Made by a program: the position numbers and the translations under genes
Source of the DNA: Meandrina meandrites
Taxonomy: Eukaryota; Cnidaria; Anthozoa; Scleractinia; Meandrinidae
DNA length: 64,000 nt
Direction of reading: 5' to 3'
NCBI GenBank assembly: GCA_963693305.1
Contig: OY855910.1
Span: forward strand, 17,134,862 to 17,198,861
Notes under the pieces: generated by a model
Told to the model about the DNA's origin: nothing
What the model saw: the letters and a program-made list of their open reading frames with translations, nothing else
Databases searched by the model: none
In this document: positions 26,523 through 32,600 of the stretch, piece by piece
How positions within the stretch are numbered: position 1 is the first letter of the stretch
Layout of the letters: every line of letters begins with the position of its first letter

Positions 26523-28948
26523 GTCTTCTGTAACCATACTCCCATGGTGTCTGGTGTTCTAGCCACTACCACCAAGAGAAACTCCAGTTACTAGGGTAAT
26601 CTCCTGGCTACCACAAGCTGTTTGCAGAGAAATCTGTAACAGCTTGTGTGAGCCATGTGCATATACTACTGCATATTCAAAATTCAGATGTAGCTTGAAA
26701 ATTATTTACCTTGGCTAAGGTAATTAAGTGATAATTGTGACTCATTCATTTTTTTCTTACTTTAATGAGGCTAAATGTTTTTACACAACATGCTTTATAT
26801 GTCATAAGACAATTTAATGTTACAGTGGTTTGAATTAAGACTTGCATGAGATCAAGTGATAATTGAACCACTAGCATAACTTGTACAATTAATGAGGCCC
26901 TGCCAGGGGGGGGGGGGGGGGGGGTGTCTCAGGTCGCTTGTCAGAATTTTAGAATGTCTTGTGTCTTCGTTTTGCCAAGGCTTCACAACACCGTCAGAAA
27001 TTTAATGACATACATTTGTCTTTGTCAGTCGTTTGTCGCTATTTCATTTGAGTGCTGTCACTCCTTTTTGGCCCATGTTGCTTGTCCGAATTTACTCTGG
27101 CAGGGCCTCATTAATAGCATGGTCCAGTAGTTTAAAAACAAAGGACATGACAAAATAATAACAATGACTTATAACAATTCTTCAATGGACATGTGTAAGT
27201 TGTTTGTTGGTAATCGAGTGATTGGCTGATGGAAGGAAGACTTGGCTTGGCAGTAACTACATCGTGGGCAAGTAATTCCATTTCCTGAGTCAACTCCGAG
27301 CCCGAGTCACATCTGAGTCCAAGTCAGACCGAGTCACTGGACAGCAATATACCTTTCAATCTCCAGACCATGAGGTTTTGTCTTTCGCAAGTTGTTCACA
27401 AGATGGCAAGTAGAAAGTGCAGACGTTCGAGTTGGATTTTTGGCCTGGATTTCCCAGTATGGTTTCGGTTTGATCTATTCCGTTTCTCTTGCGGTTAGTT
27501 CCACTCCTGTTTGCTTGCAGTTAGCTCCATTCCGGTTTGCTTGTGGTTAGTTCAGCTCCGGTTCGCTTGCGGCTAGTTTGACTCCTGTTTGCTTGCGATT
27601 AGCTTTCATTTGTTGGTTAGAGAAACACTATAGACTATCGTACACATATTTATGCTTACAGCGTCGCTTACAGCAAGCTTTATATTTTCGTAATGAACAA
27701 ACCGCTGACCAGTGACTCGGCCACTTGACTCGGACTCAGATTTGACTCAGACTCGGAGTTGAATCGGTCAACTGGTGAACTCCATTGTGGGCAAGTTTGT
27801 TGGTAGACGTGTAATTGTCTCCCTGAGATGAGGTCATCATAATCACTACCAGGCACAATTTCTTATCTGAAATTTGTGGGTTACTACACTAATTTTAAAC
27901 TTAAATTAAATGTTTTGAAGTCAACATGTTTTCACATTCAATTCAGTAGAAGAAGTTCTATGTTAACCACCATACAAGTCTCAGTGGACTACATAAAAGC
28001 ATAAACAATTTTGTTTCATAAATTTCACTTCATACACAAATTAGAAGTAAGCTTATGGATTTGATGTTATTAAAAAAACGACAGAATCCTGACCAATCTT
28101 ATACATTAAAATAATTTACAAAGGCATAATTGAATTCAGTTAACAGCCTTTTATCTTCAAAATAAAGCAAACTGAATTAACATAATTAGTCACTAAGATA
28201 TACTAGAGATTGGCTAACAACCTTTTATGCCCACAACATTTTTATTAATTAAGCGATCAGCAAGTTGCTGAAGCTCACCTTCACAGCTTTGTTTCGCAAA
28301 GTACACCCTCTGTACCAACCTATGGGTAAAATGGCAGTAAGCTGTTTTTTTATTTCCAGTTACTGAGGAGATCGCTACGAAATTTTAAGTAACTCAGACA
28401 AAATATAAATAAACAACCCAAGGCCGATAAATGACCGATATGATCGACAAGTTGATTTATAATATATAATCAATTAATGGTCAACCGATTGAACACAAGC
28501 AACAAACACATCAGCGATGAGATACAATATATTAAGTTTGCGACTTAACTTTCGTTCTAAGTAGTACTGGAGAAATCTTACTTGTAAATTATTAAAAGAC
28601 CCAAATAAAATCCGGAAACCATAAAATCAATAACTTTAAGCGACGATAAAAGGATACTCCAATAAGGAAATATTTGTGACCATCATAAGCTATTTTTATT
28701 GACTCAATTCACAAACTCACCTGCGCATTCTTCAAAAATGTGCACAGTCTCGCCAATGGTTAACCGTAATCCATGGGTGACATTACCGTCAAAATTATAA
28801 ACAACTGCAAGATATGACCAGCAGTCCCATATTAATTCTGATGATCTTTATATGCTCAAAATATCAACAAAAAATACGAAAGCGGATCCGTCGATCAACG
28901 CCTACCAACTCCATATTTTGCATCGCTAGTCGCTCTCCAAGCAGCCAT
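622..28948 (-). CDS. DOCK3/4-like: DOCK3/4-type dedicator of cytokinesis, N-terminal half (34 exons, 3' part outside window)
   Basis: Atypical guanine-nucleotide exchange factor; DOCK-B proteins bind ELMO through the N-terminal SH3 region, are recruited to membranes by the DHR-1 (C2-like) domain and activate Rac (DOCK4 also Rap1). Coding exons from 5' to 3': 28906-28948, 28721-28804, 28279-28319, 25084-25139, 24374-24473, 23804-23896, 23076-23131, 22671-22755, 22116-22151, 21541-21692, 20667-20757, 20203-20263, 19434-19505, 18493-18568, 18054-18139, 15425-15468, 14824-14905, 13551-13604, 13387-13460, 12779-12877, 12299-12371, 11457-11548, 11151-11316, 7786-7883, 7600-7683, 6819-6919, 5908-5989, 4330-4382, 3758-3872, 3050-3120, 2335-2447, 1619-1746, 1302-1400, 622-875 (or 622-815). 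Every junction is GT-AG and keeps phase. The start is MAAWRATSDAKYGV, like the family's W...EEKYGV. Blocks such as MGLDLIPR, KLGFPDVIMPGDIRND, LGSHLRFGFRH and STKLTQN, and AEILGSIL, match DOCK3/4 better than DOCK1/2/5. The DHR-2 half is off window. Confidence 0.93.
4960..5390. mobile_element. Inverted-repeat element with G-rich ends and 9-bp target duplication
   Basis: About 430 bp. The left end is a long G run followed by GCACTTCCTATAAATGGG and GGGGATGTGCCGCTGG; the right end is the reverse complement (CCAGCGGCACATACCC, GTCCAAGTACCCCC). The 9-mer GTGCCCGAC directly flanks both ends (4951-4959 and 5391-5399). The interior repeats a TGGGGTCGC/TGGGGTCTA motif at least five times. It is non-coding and sits in a DOCK intron; poly-G length may be unreliable. 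Confidence 0.75.
5391..5465 (-). repeat. tRNA-like sequence (tRNA-derived SINE head or pseudogene)
   Basis: Read on the minus strand it has an A-box-like TAGCTCAGGGATAGAGAGC and a B-box GGGTTCAATCCC with a pairable T arm. The 3' end CGGGCAC does not pair with the 5' end, so there is no acceptor stem and it is not a functional tRNA gene. The adjoining G-rich element has inserted at its 3' end, duplicating GTGCCCGAC. Confidence 0.55.
6205..6625. mobile_element. G-rich inverted-repeat element related to the one at 4960
   Basis: It starts with an 18-base G run then GGACTTCCCTATAAAAATG, and ends with ATTTTTATGGGGGCACCCCCC. The left end shares GACTTCCCTATAAA with the 4960 element. Internal sequence mentions AAAGGTACCA / GAGGTACCA several times. 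It is non-coding, in a DOCK intron. Confidence 0.5.
8065..8179 (-). repeat. Inverted 5' head of the Penelope-like element
   Basis: This 115-bp block is the reverse complement of 8371-8485, that is, of the second half of the 5' pseudo-LTR plus the first codons after it, with few differences. It carries the 3' half of the hammerhead (GAAAC, cleavage triplet, stem I strand) but not the CTGATGA half. At its ribozyme position it reads GTCGCGATC, like the 3' pseudo-LTR and unlike the 5' one. Confidence 0.9.
8179..8443 (+). repeat. 5' pseudo-LTR of the Penelope-like element
   Basis: Direct repeat of 10823-11087 at a constant offset of 2644 with no indels and three substitutions by eye: A for G in the CGAC(A/G)CG run, T for C just after it, and C for G next to the ribozyme cleavage site. 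Its first ~140 bases are a copy of the end of the reading frame including its stop codon. Confidence 0.93.
8346..8390 (+). ncRNA. Candidate hammerhead ribozyme in the 5' pseudo-LTR (stem I mismatch)
   Basis: Core CTGATGA at 8351-8357, a hairpin GACT (8359-8362) / AGTC (8374-8377) extended by GCA/TGC, and GAAA at 8378-8381, followed by CG and TC with cleavage expected after C8385. Stem I strands are ATCGC (8346-8350) and CCGAT (8386-8390), so the pair next to the cleavage site is C:C. One extra A lies between CTGATGA and stem II. Stem III would be only the palindrome ACGT, which fits a dimeric form. Hammerheads in Penelope-like elements are an established phenomenon; activity here is untested. 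Confidence 0.75.
8354..10963 (+). CDS. Penelope-like element reverse transcriptase with C-terminal GIY-YIG endonuclease
   Basis: The frame is 869 codons from the ATG at 8354, but the more probable start is the ATG at 8456 (835 codons). The 8354 ATG lies inside the hammerhead core, whereas 8456 is the first ATG downstream of the predicted cleavage site. Numbering from 8354: the Penelope N-terminal region with KYGRTALRLIRR near 47; RT blocks LPADKGRASVV (290-300), YGQPKIHK (366-373), SFDVESLFTNVP (434-445, catalytic D436), GAAMGSPVSAVIANIFME (499-516) and YVDD (536-539); then the endonuclease with VYKIPC (733-738), VYIGETGR (743-750), R755, H759 and a candidate catalytic Glu in VKEAIQIR (803-810). 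It copies element RNA at nicked DNA. No stop or frameshift was seen. Confidence 0.95.
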   Translation: MKTSSIAVETSRSTSQSDSIVRQTNKRSFLSYTTMNNIHIFNDIELKYGRTALRLIRRHEHCSRKLARFSNHLTFLTRCIKSHIIPRDLRVQPPVPTKGARRVAELASKRFLRERIRLTQKAKGDAKRETESTAEGITATLMANEASEILEKIKVTTQRVFNATKDRQQRKFLKLVQEKQASVSPHINPTPRVDKNKWVINLSSRPLTDAEVSLLEKGLNFAVTPTTIPATELVAKVETAIRTLDSEQADTIRRTVNSVLQQAEPPKPNITKEMHEALNNLKQDDSIMILPADKGRASVVLDTNTYHDKMKTLIETGPYQLLNKDPTDRLSRKLTEKLLSLKRSGHLSESEYNKIRPKHKQPPRIYGQPKIHKPNVPLRPIVSCINTFAYDLSAHLADILSPLTGKSEYAVTNSTHFVNTINHERIQEKEIMVSFDVESLFTNVPIEDAVKAALRKLENDPGLADRTNLTPTQIADLLNFVLRSTYFQYNGSIYKQKDGAAMGSPVSAVIANIFMEDFEERAIASAIYKPKIWKRYVDDTFAILDRDQVDGFLQHLNNQQPTIRFTMETEKDNSIPFLDTSVIRDSNGLLTTSVYRKPTHTDQYLAYDSHHPQSVKRGIVKCLYDRAKHLITKPSVISKEKKKHLSSVLVSNGYPSSFIRKLTKTTRPTANNEPTQEFKSTAVLPYIKGVSEVLCRCLQQQGVRTVFKSDTTLRSYLVRPKDALEPVKQEGVVYKIPCECGKVYIGETGRAMQDRIKEHNRDIRLAHTQTSAVSEHANEMGHLPLWNQVKFIDRDPHRYTRRVKEAIQIRLHSNNINRDSGMEIPEAWIPTIRKHNSRSTTKRTSEGTSSVSRNNNEDRNAPITANQRA
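10823..11087 (+). repeat. 3' pseudo-LTR of the Penelope-like element
   Basis: Direct repeat of 8179-8443. Bases 10823-10963 are the last 46 codons plus stop of the reading frame, so the frame runs into the repeat. The hammerhead follows, then a ~50-base tail ending in CGTTCATTCCT next to the target duplication. Confidence 0.93.
10990..11034 (+). ncRNA. Candidate hammerhead ribozyme in the 3' pseudo-LTR (complete stem I)
   Basis: Same core as the upstream copy: CTGATGA at 10995-11001, hairpin GACT/AGTC, GAAA at 11022-11025, cleavage expected after C11029. Here stem I is fully complementary (ATCGC 10990-10994 with GCGAT 11030-11034). The palindromic ACGT stem III again suggests cleavage as a dimer, or with help from neighbouring sequence. 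Predicted by eye, with one extra A before stem II. Confidence 0.8.
11617..11809. mobile_element. Inverted-repeat element, TGTGTGGTTCCAGAAAATATCC ends
   Basis: About 190 bp; the first 24 bases (GGTTCCAGAAAATATCCAT and flanking) are the reverse complement of the last 24 (ATGGATATTTTCTGGAACC), both followed by G- or C-rich runs. Non-coding, in DOCK intron 21. Confidence 0.75.
11893..12202 (-). mobile_element. tRNA-derived SINE, copy A, with 10-bp target duplication
   Basis: On the minus strand it begins GGGAGGCGTGGTGGCCTAA with an A box (TGGCCTAATGG) and B box (GGGTTCAAGCCC), then a tail with GGCACTGCGTTGTG, CTTTACTCTCATAGTGCC, GGTGTATAAATGGG and CCTGATGGGCCCC. ACAATGTACA flanks both sides (11883-11892, 12203-12212). 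The open frame reading ...[11 protein letters not shown]... across such copies is a by-product of the SINE, not a gene. Confidence 0.85.
12586..12772. mobile_element. Degenerate mariner-type inverted repeat beside DOCK exon 20
   Basis: Ends TATAGTCAAACCTC and GAGGTTTTACTGCAGTA resemble the terminal repeats of the clearer copy at 43738 (TACAGTCGAACCTC). The right end stops six bases before the donor of DOCK exon 20. Diverged and non-coding. Confidence 0.5.
14218..14379. repeat. Long imperfect hairpin
   Basis: The left arm GGTAATCAAATGG...GGGAAATTAT and right arm ATAATTTCCC...CCATTTGGTTACC pair over about 75 bp around a GAGCCTTCAGGCGAG centre. It looks like a foldback element. It directly abuts the next inverted-repeat element at 14383. 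Confidence 0.65.
14383..14730. mobile_element. Inverted-repeat element with 23-bp ends
   Basis: The ends TAATATCATGGGTGACAAAT (left) and ATTTGTCACCCATGATATTA (right) are perfect inverted repeats. The interior is non-coding. It lies in DOCK intron 17. Confidence 0.75.
15598..15770. repeat. Interspersed repeat, CCAATCAC-rich family, copy 1
   Basis: Contains ATCTGGCTAATCACAAAG, ACACAGACAATCCAG and ATTGGTTTTGGTTTGATTTC. Related blocks occur at 50085-50530 and, reversed, at 58480-58650. No termini or duplication could be fixed. Confidence 0.5.
15772..16075 (+). mobile_element. tRNA-derived SINE, copy B
   Basis: Same family as copy A, here on the plus strand: GGGAGGCACGGTGGCCTAAT with A box, a B-box region at GGTCCGGGTTTTAGCCC, GGCACTGCGTTGTGTTC, GGTGTATAAATGGGAAC, GATGGACTAGCATCCCATCC, ending near CAGACTTAACCC. 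Sits in DOCK intron 15. Confidence 0.85.
16555..17678. mobile_element. 1.1 kb DNA element with ~224-bp terminal inverted repeats
   Basis: Both ends begin TTTACAGTGCGACTACTCG; the arms, about 16555-16780 and 17453-17678, match with only a handful of differences, so the copy is young. No DDE transposase was found; the interior carries the paired-domain-like frame at 17007-17353. A target duplication longer than the terminal TTTA/TAAA could not be established. Lies in DOCK intron 15. Confidence 0.88.
17007..17353 (-). pseudogene. Paired-domain-like (Pax-type bipartite HTH) reading frame inside the TIR element
   Basis: The minus-strand frame reads RGIYDNGRRHSQLLRERVLD then LHHTGMNQQIIAGKIKSS and QNVLRDYY. 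This parallels the Pax paired-domain N-terminal half (G-V-F-x-N-G-R hairpin, R-x-R-I-x-L, IS..L.VS, V..IL.RYY). It continues APRSKMVEDVVEFQKTK, like the Pax linker P.VVEKI.EYK. The next block (KPSISSTELQQKLLDLLL) is in another frame, reached after TTTCAG, so there is either an intron acceptor or a frameshift. A stop precedes the RGIY block. It could be the DNA-binding part of a transposase or a captured Pax exon; alignment is from memory of the family pattern. Confidence 0.55.
18925..19165. repeat. 21-bp minisatellite in two blocks
   Basis: Units of AGGCTAACCGGAGTGCTATTT and variants (AGGCTAACCAATGTGTTATTT) recur in two runs separated by a copy of GCGAGCCAGAAATCCCT. The higher-order unit of about 150 bp is itself duplicated (18850-19020 and 19030-19190). 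In DOCK intron 13. Confidence 0.75.
20982..21248. mobile_element. Inverted-repeat element, TACAATCTTGGACAAAA family, copy 1
   Basis: Begins TACAATCTTGGACAAAACT and ends GTTTTGTCTGGGATTGTC. A second copy is at 34339-34608 with the shared core CACTTGGCCAA and CCATGAAACAACA. Non-coding, in DOCK intron 10. Confidence 0.75.
23256..23480 (+). mobile_element. tRNA-derived SINE, copy C (diverged)
   Basis: GATGTGGTGGCTTAATGG (A box), GACTCGAGTCCTG (B-box region), CTCTCACAGTGCCTCTC, GGTGTATAAATGGGTAC and GTGGACTAGGATCCCATCC. It lacks part of the middle and has more changes than copies A and B. In DOCK intron 6. Confidence 0.75.
25424..25452. promoter_or_regulatory. Palindrome with two CRE-type sites in a DOCK intron
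   Basis: GATGACGTCATTATTATGAC and the following GTCATC form a perfect palindrome with two TGACGTCA boxes. A related TTTTAAGCGATGACATCATG recurs at 25568. TGACGTCA is the CREB/ATF consensus; any function is inferred, and it may just be a repeat. Confidence 0.35.
25666..26238. repeat. Tandem duplication, ~255 bp unit, 315-bp period
   Basis: AATCACYGYGTAGAACTCAA through CAACTTTTGTTGAACAATCA at 25666-25932 recurs at 25981-26238 with scattered substitutions and a few indels. Each copy ends in a small GTTGAACAATCATTCAAC palindrome. The minus-strand open frames in the copies diverge in frame, so they are unlikely to be genes. Confidence 0.8.
26449..26522. repeat. (ATT)n microsatellite
   Basis: About 74 bp of uninterrupted ATT repeats in DOCK intron 3. 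Confidence 0.95.
26889..27114. mobile_element. TTAA-flanked inverted-repeat element
   Basis: TTAATGAGGCCCTGCCAG at the left and CTGGCAGGGCCTCATTAA at the right are a perfect 18-bp inverted repeat. TTAA at both edges is the target signature of piggyBac-type elements. A G run follows the left end. The interior has a short open frame without recognisable content. Confidence 0.7.
27274..27786. mobile_element. Inverted-repeat element with 10-bp duplication and internal 26-bp tandem repeats
   Basis: GTGGGCAAGT directly flanks it (27264-27273 and 27787-27796). The arms are arrays of GAGTC/GACTC: GAGTCAACTCCGAG, GAGTCACATCTGAG and GACCGAGTCACTGG mirrored by CCAGTGACTCGGC and CTCGGAGTTGAATC. The interior at 27487-27600 has four to five units of about 26 bp built on GCTTGCGGTTAGTTCCACTC. 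The duplication length fits Mutator-like elements; no transposase. Confidence 0.65.
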
Positions 28949-29665
28949 ATTTCATGCTTGACCCCTTACGCAGACACTCATTTCTATCTTCAAGGAATCA
29001 GAGAAGTATGAAGACAATCAAGGGTGTAGATTCGCATTTCTCAAGGCCTTCATTTTACCGCACTCGAGTACGGCGCCATATTTATTTTCTCATCACTTGC
29101 AGCCTCGTTTGCGTGACTATCGATACTTACCCTACCCTGGGGAGGATTAAATTGTTCGCATCAGGTATATTCGTAAAAAAGTTTCTACTTTATTTCTTAA
29201 TTTTTTCATGTAAAGAATTAATATTAACGGTATTTTTTAAAAAGATTTTAATCACATTTCAACCCATGTTTTTAGGGCACTGTTTTTAAAATATTGGATG
29301 TCTCTCCAAGATAAAATCCTAATTATAATGTTGTAAAATTGTAATATAAATAATTCTCTACTGCTCCATTGTTACAGTAAGTTTATAGTAGCTTTTGAAC
29401 CGCAGATACCGCACTGACTCAGTGAATGTCAGTAGTCTAAATCAATTTGATTAATTTATTATTAATTTATAGATTAATATTGAATTCACTCATAACTTTA
29501 TCTTAATCGTTACATTGCTGTCTTTTTAGATTTTTTTCTTCTTAGCATTGAAGTGATAAAAAATCTTAATAGACTCAAAAAAAATACCAAAAAAAAATTC
29601 CGCGCGAAAAAACGGTGGGAGTTCAGCGTGTGACGTCACTGTTTACCCATAATATAAATTCCAAG
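28949..29665. promoter_or_regulatory. Divergent promoter region between DOCK and RSBN1-like genes
   Basis: The two start codons lie head to head about 717 bp apart. TGACGTCA (CRE/ATF consensus) at 29632, about 34 bp before the RSBN1-like ATG, is the clearest site; no TATA box is evident for either gene. On the DOCK side an ATG at 28955, out of frame and 7 bases upstream of the assigned start, opens a nine-codon overlapping frame. Transcription starts are not known. Confidence 0.5.
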
Positions 29666-32600
29666 ATGGCGACCCAGAAGGAAGTTGCCCTCAACGGTCG
29701 CGAGACGGTTGATTGTAAATCTCCATTACTGAGAAAGCCGGCGAGCCTTGTGTTACCAAAAGATGAACATGTCAGGAAAAAAAGGAAGGCAAGTTTTGAA
29801 GCAGAGACAAAACCTCAGCTTGTTCTCGAGAATTTAGGTAAAGCGCGCCGTTTGAGTTCGTCGGAGGAAAGCTGGAACATTACCTCTGTTTCATCCCCTT
29901 CTCGCTCACCATCGCCGACTAAAGCAGCGAACAGCTTAAAGACAACCTTAAAGAAGATTAAAAAAGAAGGTAAGAGATCTTTTCAATGCTATTTTTGCTT
30001 ATCTAGTAGCAGTTGGGATTAAATCGTTTAGCGAACGAAGGGGGGCTTGCAAAAAGAACCAAATTTGTTTATTCTGCCAACCACGATGGCCAATTTTTTT
30101 TACAATTTTGCGAGCTAAATTACATCCGATTGTTAAATTATAAAAGGACAAAGACTCTTTAGCATTTATAGATCGCAAAAATGCGTTGTAGTGTAAATTG
30201 CAGTGGTGAAAAACACGCAAAGCCACTGCATAACAGCAAATATGTTGTTGACTTGGGCATTGTGCAACGACAGTCGTACGTTGACATGACAGAATCGAAA
30301 GCTTCGGTAATGTGTTGGGAATTTAAATTTTTGTGTCCCTTTTAGTAAGAAAAAAATTCGTAGTGGCTACTACCGATTCATCATCAGTTCTTTTTTTAGC
30401 GTATTTCCGATCCGTTTGTGATAAATCCGTAAAATCGGCATACATGTAAAATTGCACGTGTTTTCCATATAAACACAACACTTGGACCTGTTTTGCATAA
30501 CGTTGCGACACCGAAAACTGTGCTAGTATACAAGAAGATATATAAAAACTTAACTTATACAGGGAAATGGGAAAGTAATAGCTATGAAATGGGTATTTTG
30601 TGCCGTTTCTCACGATCATAACATTCTTACGCAAGTTTTTGCATAATTTATTAAGGTTATTCCACTGAAATACGAGTCATGTTGTCTCTGCACTGAGATT
30701 TTTGTCAAAGTTTGCCTGTTACTATAAGTTGTTTGTCTTATAGAAAATTAATTTTTTAAATAAAAATGGGGTTTACCATACTTTTTTAGGAGCGACAGCA
30801 CCTTTTTTCTACTCAATAATTCCTTATAATATCATCAGAATTATATTCTAACATCAGAGTTATACATGTATTATCAGTCATATTGATCATCAGTTTTATT
30901 ATAGTTATATATTTATGCGAAATAAAACTGATATAAACTTGCTAATGACGGTGCTCTCCGACACTGCTTCTATGATTGCTAGTATTGCAATGAAATCCTC
31001 GTGTCTATGAACTATGTTAAATCACAGTTATTTTGAAATTCTCTTGCATTATGGATCATGGATAAATTTCATTGGCTAGGATATCTTATGATTACCATGT
31101 CGTTAGTAGTTGCTTAATCAATACTTTGTGATCTGAACCGTAAAACTACTGAGCCATTTCTTACTAGCTGTCTAGATCTAAAATTTATTAATAAGATTAA
31201 TATTCACTATAATATCATCAGAGTTATATTGACAATTCATGCTAAATTCAGGAATCCAACAAATTTATTGTTTCTTATTCTACACTGGGAATTGGTCTAT
31301 ATATTACAGAAAGAAGTTATTGCTCAATGGAAAACAAGAGCAAAAAACGATAGGTCTCCATACTCCTAAATGAGAAAATAATAATGATAATAGGTAAAAA
31401 AGGTTAAGTCTCCATACGCGCCTAGTGTCCCATCAGGCCGGAGCTAATCATGGTTTCCATAGCATGAAGCGACTAGGAGTATTTCTACTCCTCCCTGGAT
31501 GGGATGCTAGTCCATCCCAGGGTTACCCCCAGCAGTAAATTCGCTGGTACCCATTTATACACCTGGGTGGAGAGAGGCACTATGAGAGTAAAGTGTCTTG
31601 CCCAAGAACACAACGCAGTGCCCCAATAAGGGCTCGAACCCGGACCGCCCGATCCGGAGTCCAGCGCACTAACCATTAGGCCACTGTGATAAACATCGCT
31701 GACTTTTGATTGCTTAATATTCAACCACAGTCTTGCAGCTATACCATGTCTAGTACAGGTTCAGACCCTATATACCTTTTTCAGGGCAGAGGGGACAAAA
31801 CCCATACCCTGTCCAGCGGCATGCCCCTGTATAGACCATAAAAAATAATAATTATGGGAGTACCCCCCCACATTGTCTATTAAATGTCCAGTCATTAAAA
31901 CTTCGTGTATCAAATGTTTTGCTTGCTTTCTTTTGTTGGAACCATTTGTATGGGAAATTGCATGCCAGTTCAATTTTTCATAACTGGGCACAGTGCAGAA
32001 GCCATTGCAAACACAGACAACTCAGCAAATTCAACTGATTGCTCCATCGCAAACTTCCGCTCGCTATTTGCAAGATACAGTGGTCCAACTAGTGGCAATT
32101 GATCTTCTTTCCCTGTTGCTTCCTTGGGACAAGCAAGAGCATCGTCAGCTCCACCGACTAAGCGTAAGAAGACTGGTGTTCCCTTCGTCGTGAAGTTGAA
32201 TTCGCTGAGTTGTCTGTGTTTGCAATGGCTTCTGTACTGTGCGGGGACGGACTGCTGTTCCTGTCGATCTAACTCGATAAGAGAGACTCAGCCTGCCGCA
32301 ACAGAGAAACAACGGTAGAAAAATGTCTTCCGCCGTTCTCCGACTGTTGTTCGTGTTCCGCCTTATTGAAAAGGAAGGAGGAATAAATTATCTTTGCCTG
32401 GGAAAATAAATTAGTAAACTATGTAACCAGGCTTGCTCGGCCGTACTGGGTACCAGGATTTGACGTTGTATAACATTCGAGGTTTTGTGTGCGCAGTGAC
32501 AGAAAGGATTTAGCACTTTGACATTCGATTTGGTGACATTCAAAGAATAATCGGTAGTTCCGAAAGTGATGTGACAGGAGAGAATTTAGGCATTTCAGGA

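Larger units (their letters stand above)
25084..28948 (-). other. DOCK exons 1-4: N-terminal SH3 domain
   Basis: Four exons encode residues 1 to about 74. They contain the SH3 signatures in order: VVYNFDG, then LTIGETVHIFEE, GWYRGCTLRNKAVKG and the closing GIFPASYVHLK. In DOCK proteins this SH3 folds back on the catalytic half and is released by ELMO. Introns interrupt the domain at the same conserved places as the motif boundaries; intron 3 is about 3.1 kb and is filled with repeats. Confidence 0.9.

Noticed and set aside
622..28948. Assignment to the DOCK1/2/5 subfamily
   Set aside because: The SH3 and DHR-1 motifs fit both, but MGLDLIPR, the exon 20-22 block and AEILGSIL follow the DOCK3/4 pattern more closely.
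28814..29289. Plus-strand frames over the divergent promoter
   Set aside because: Overlap DOCK exon 1 on the other strand and have no splice or domain support.
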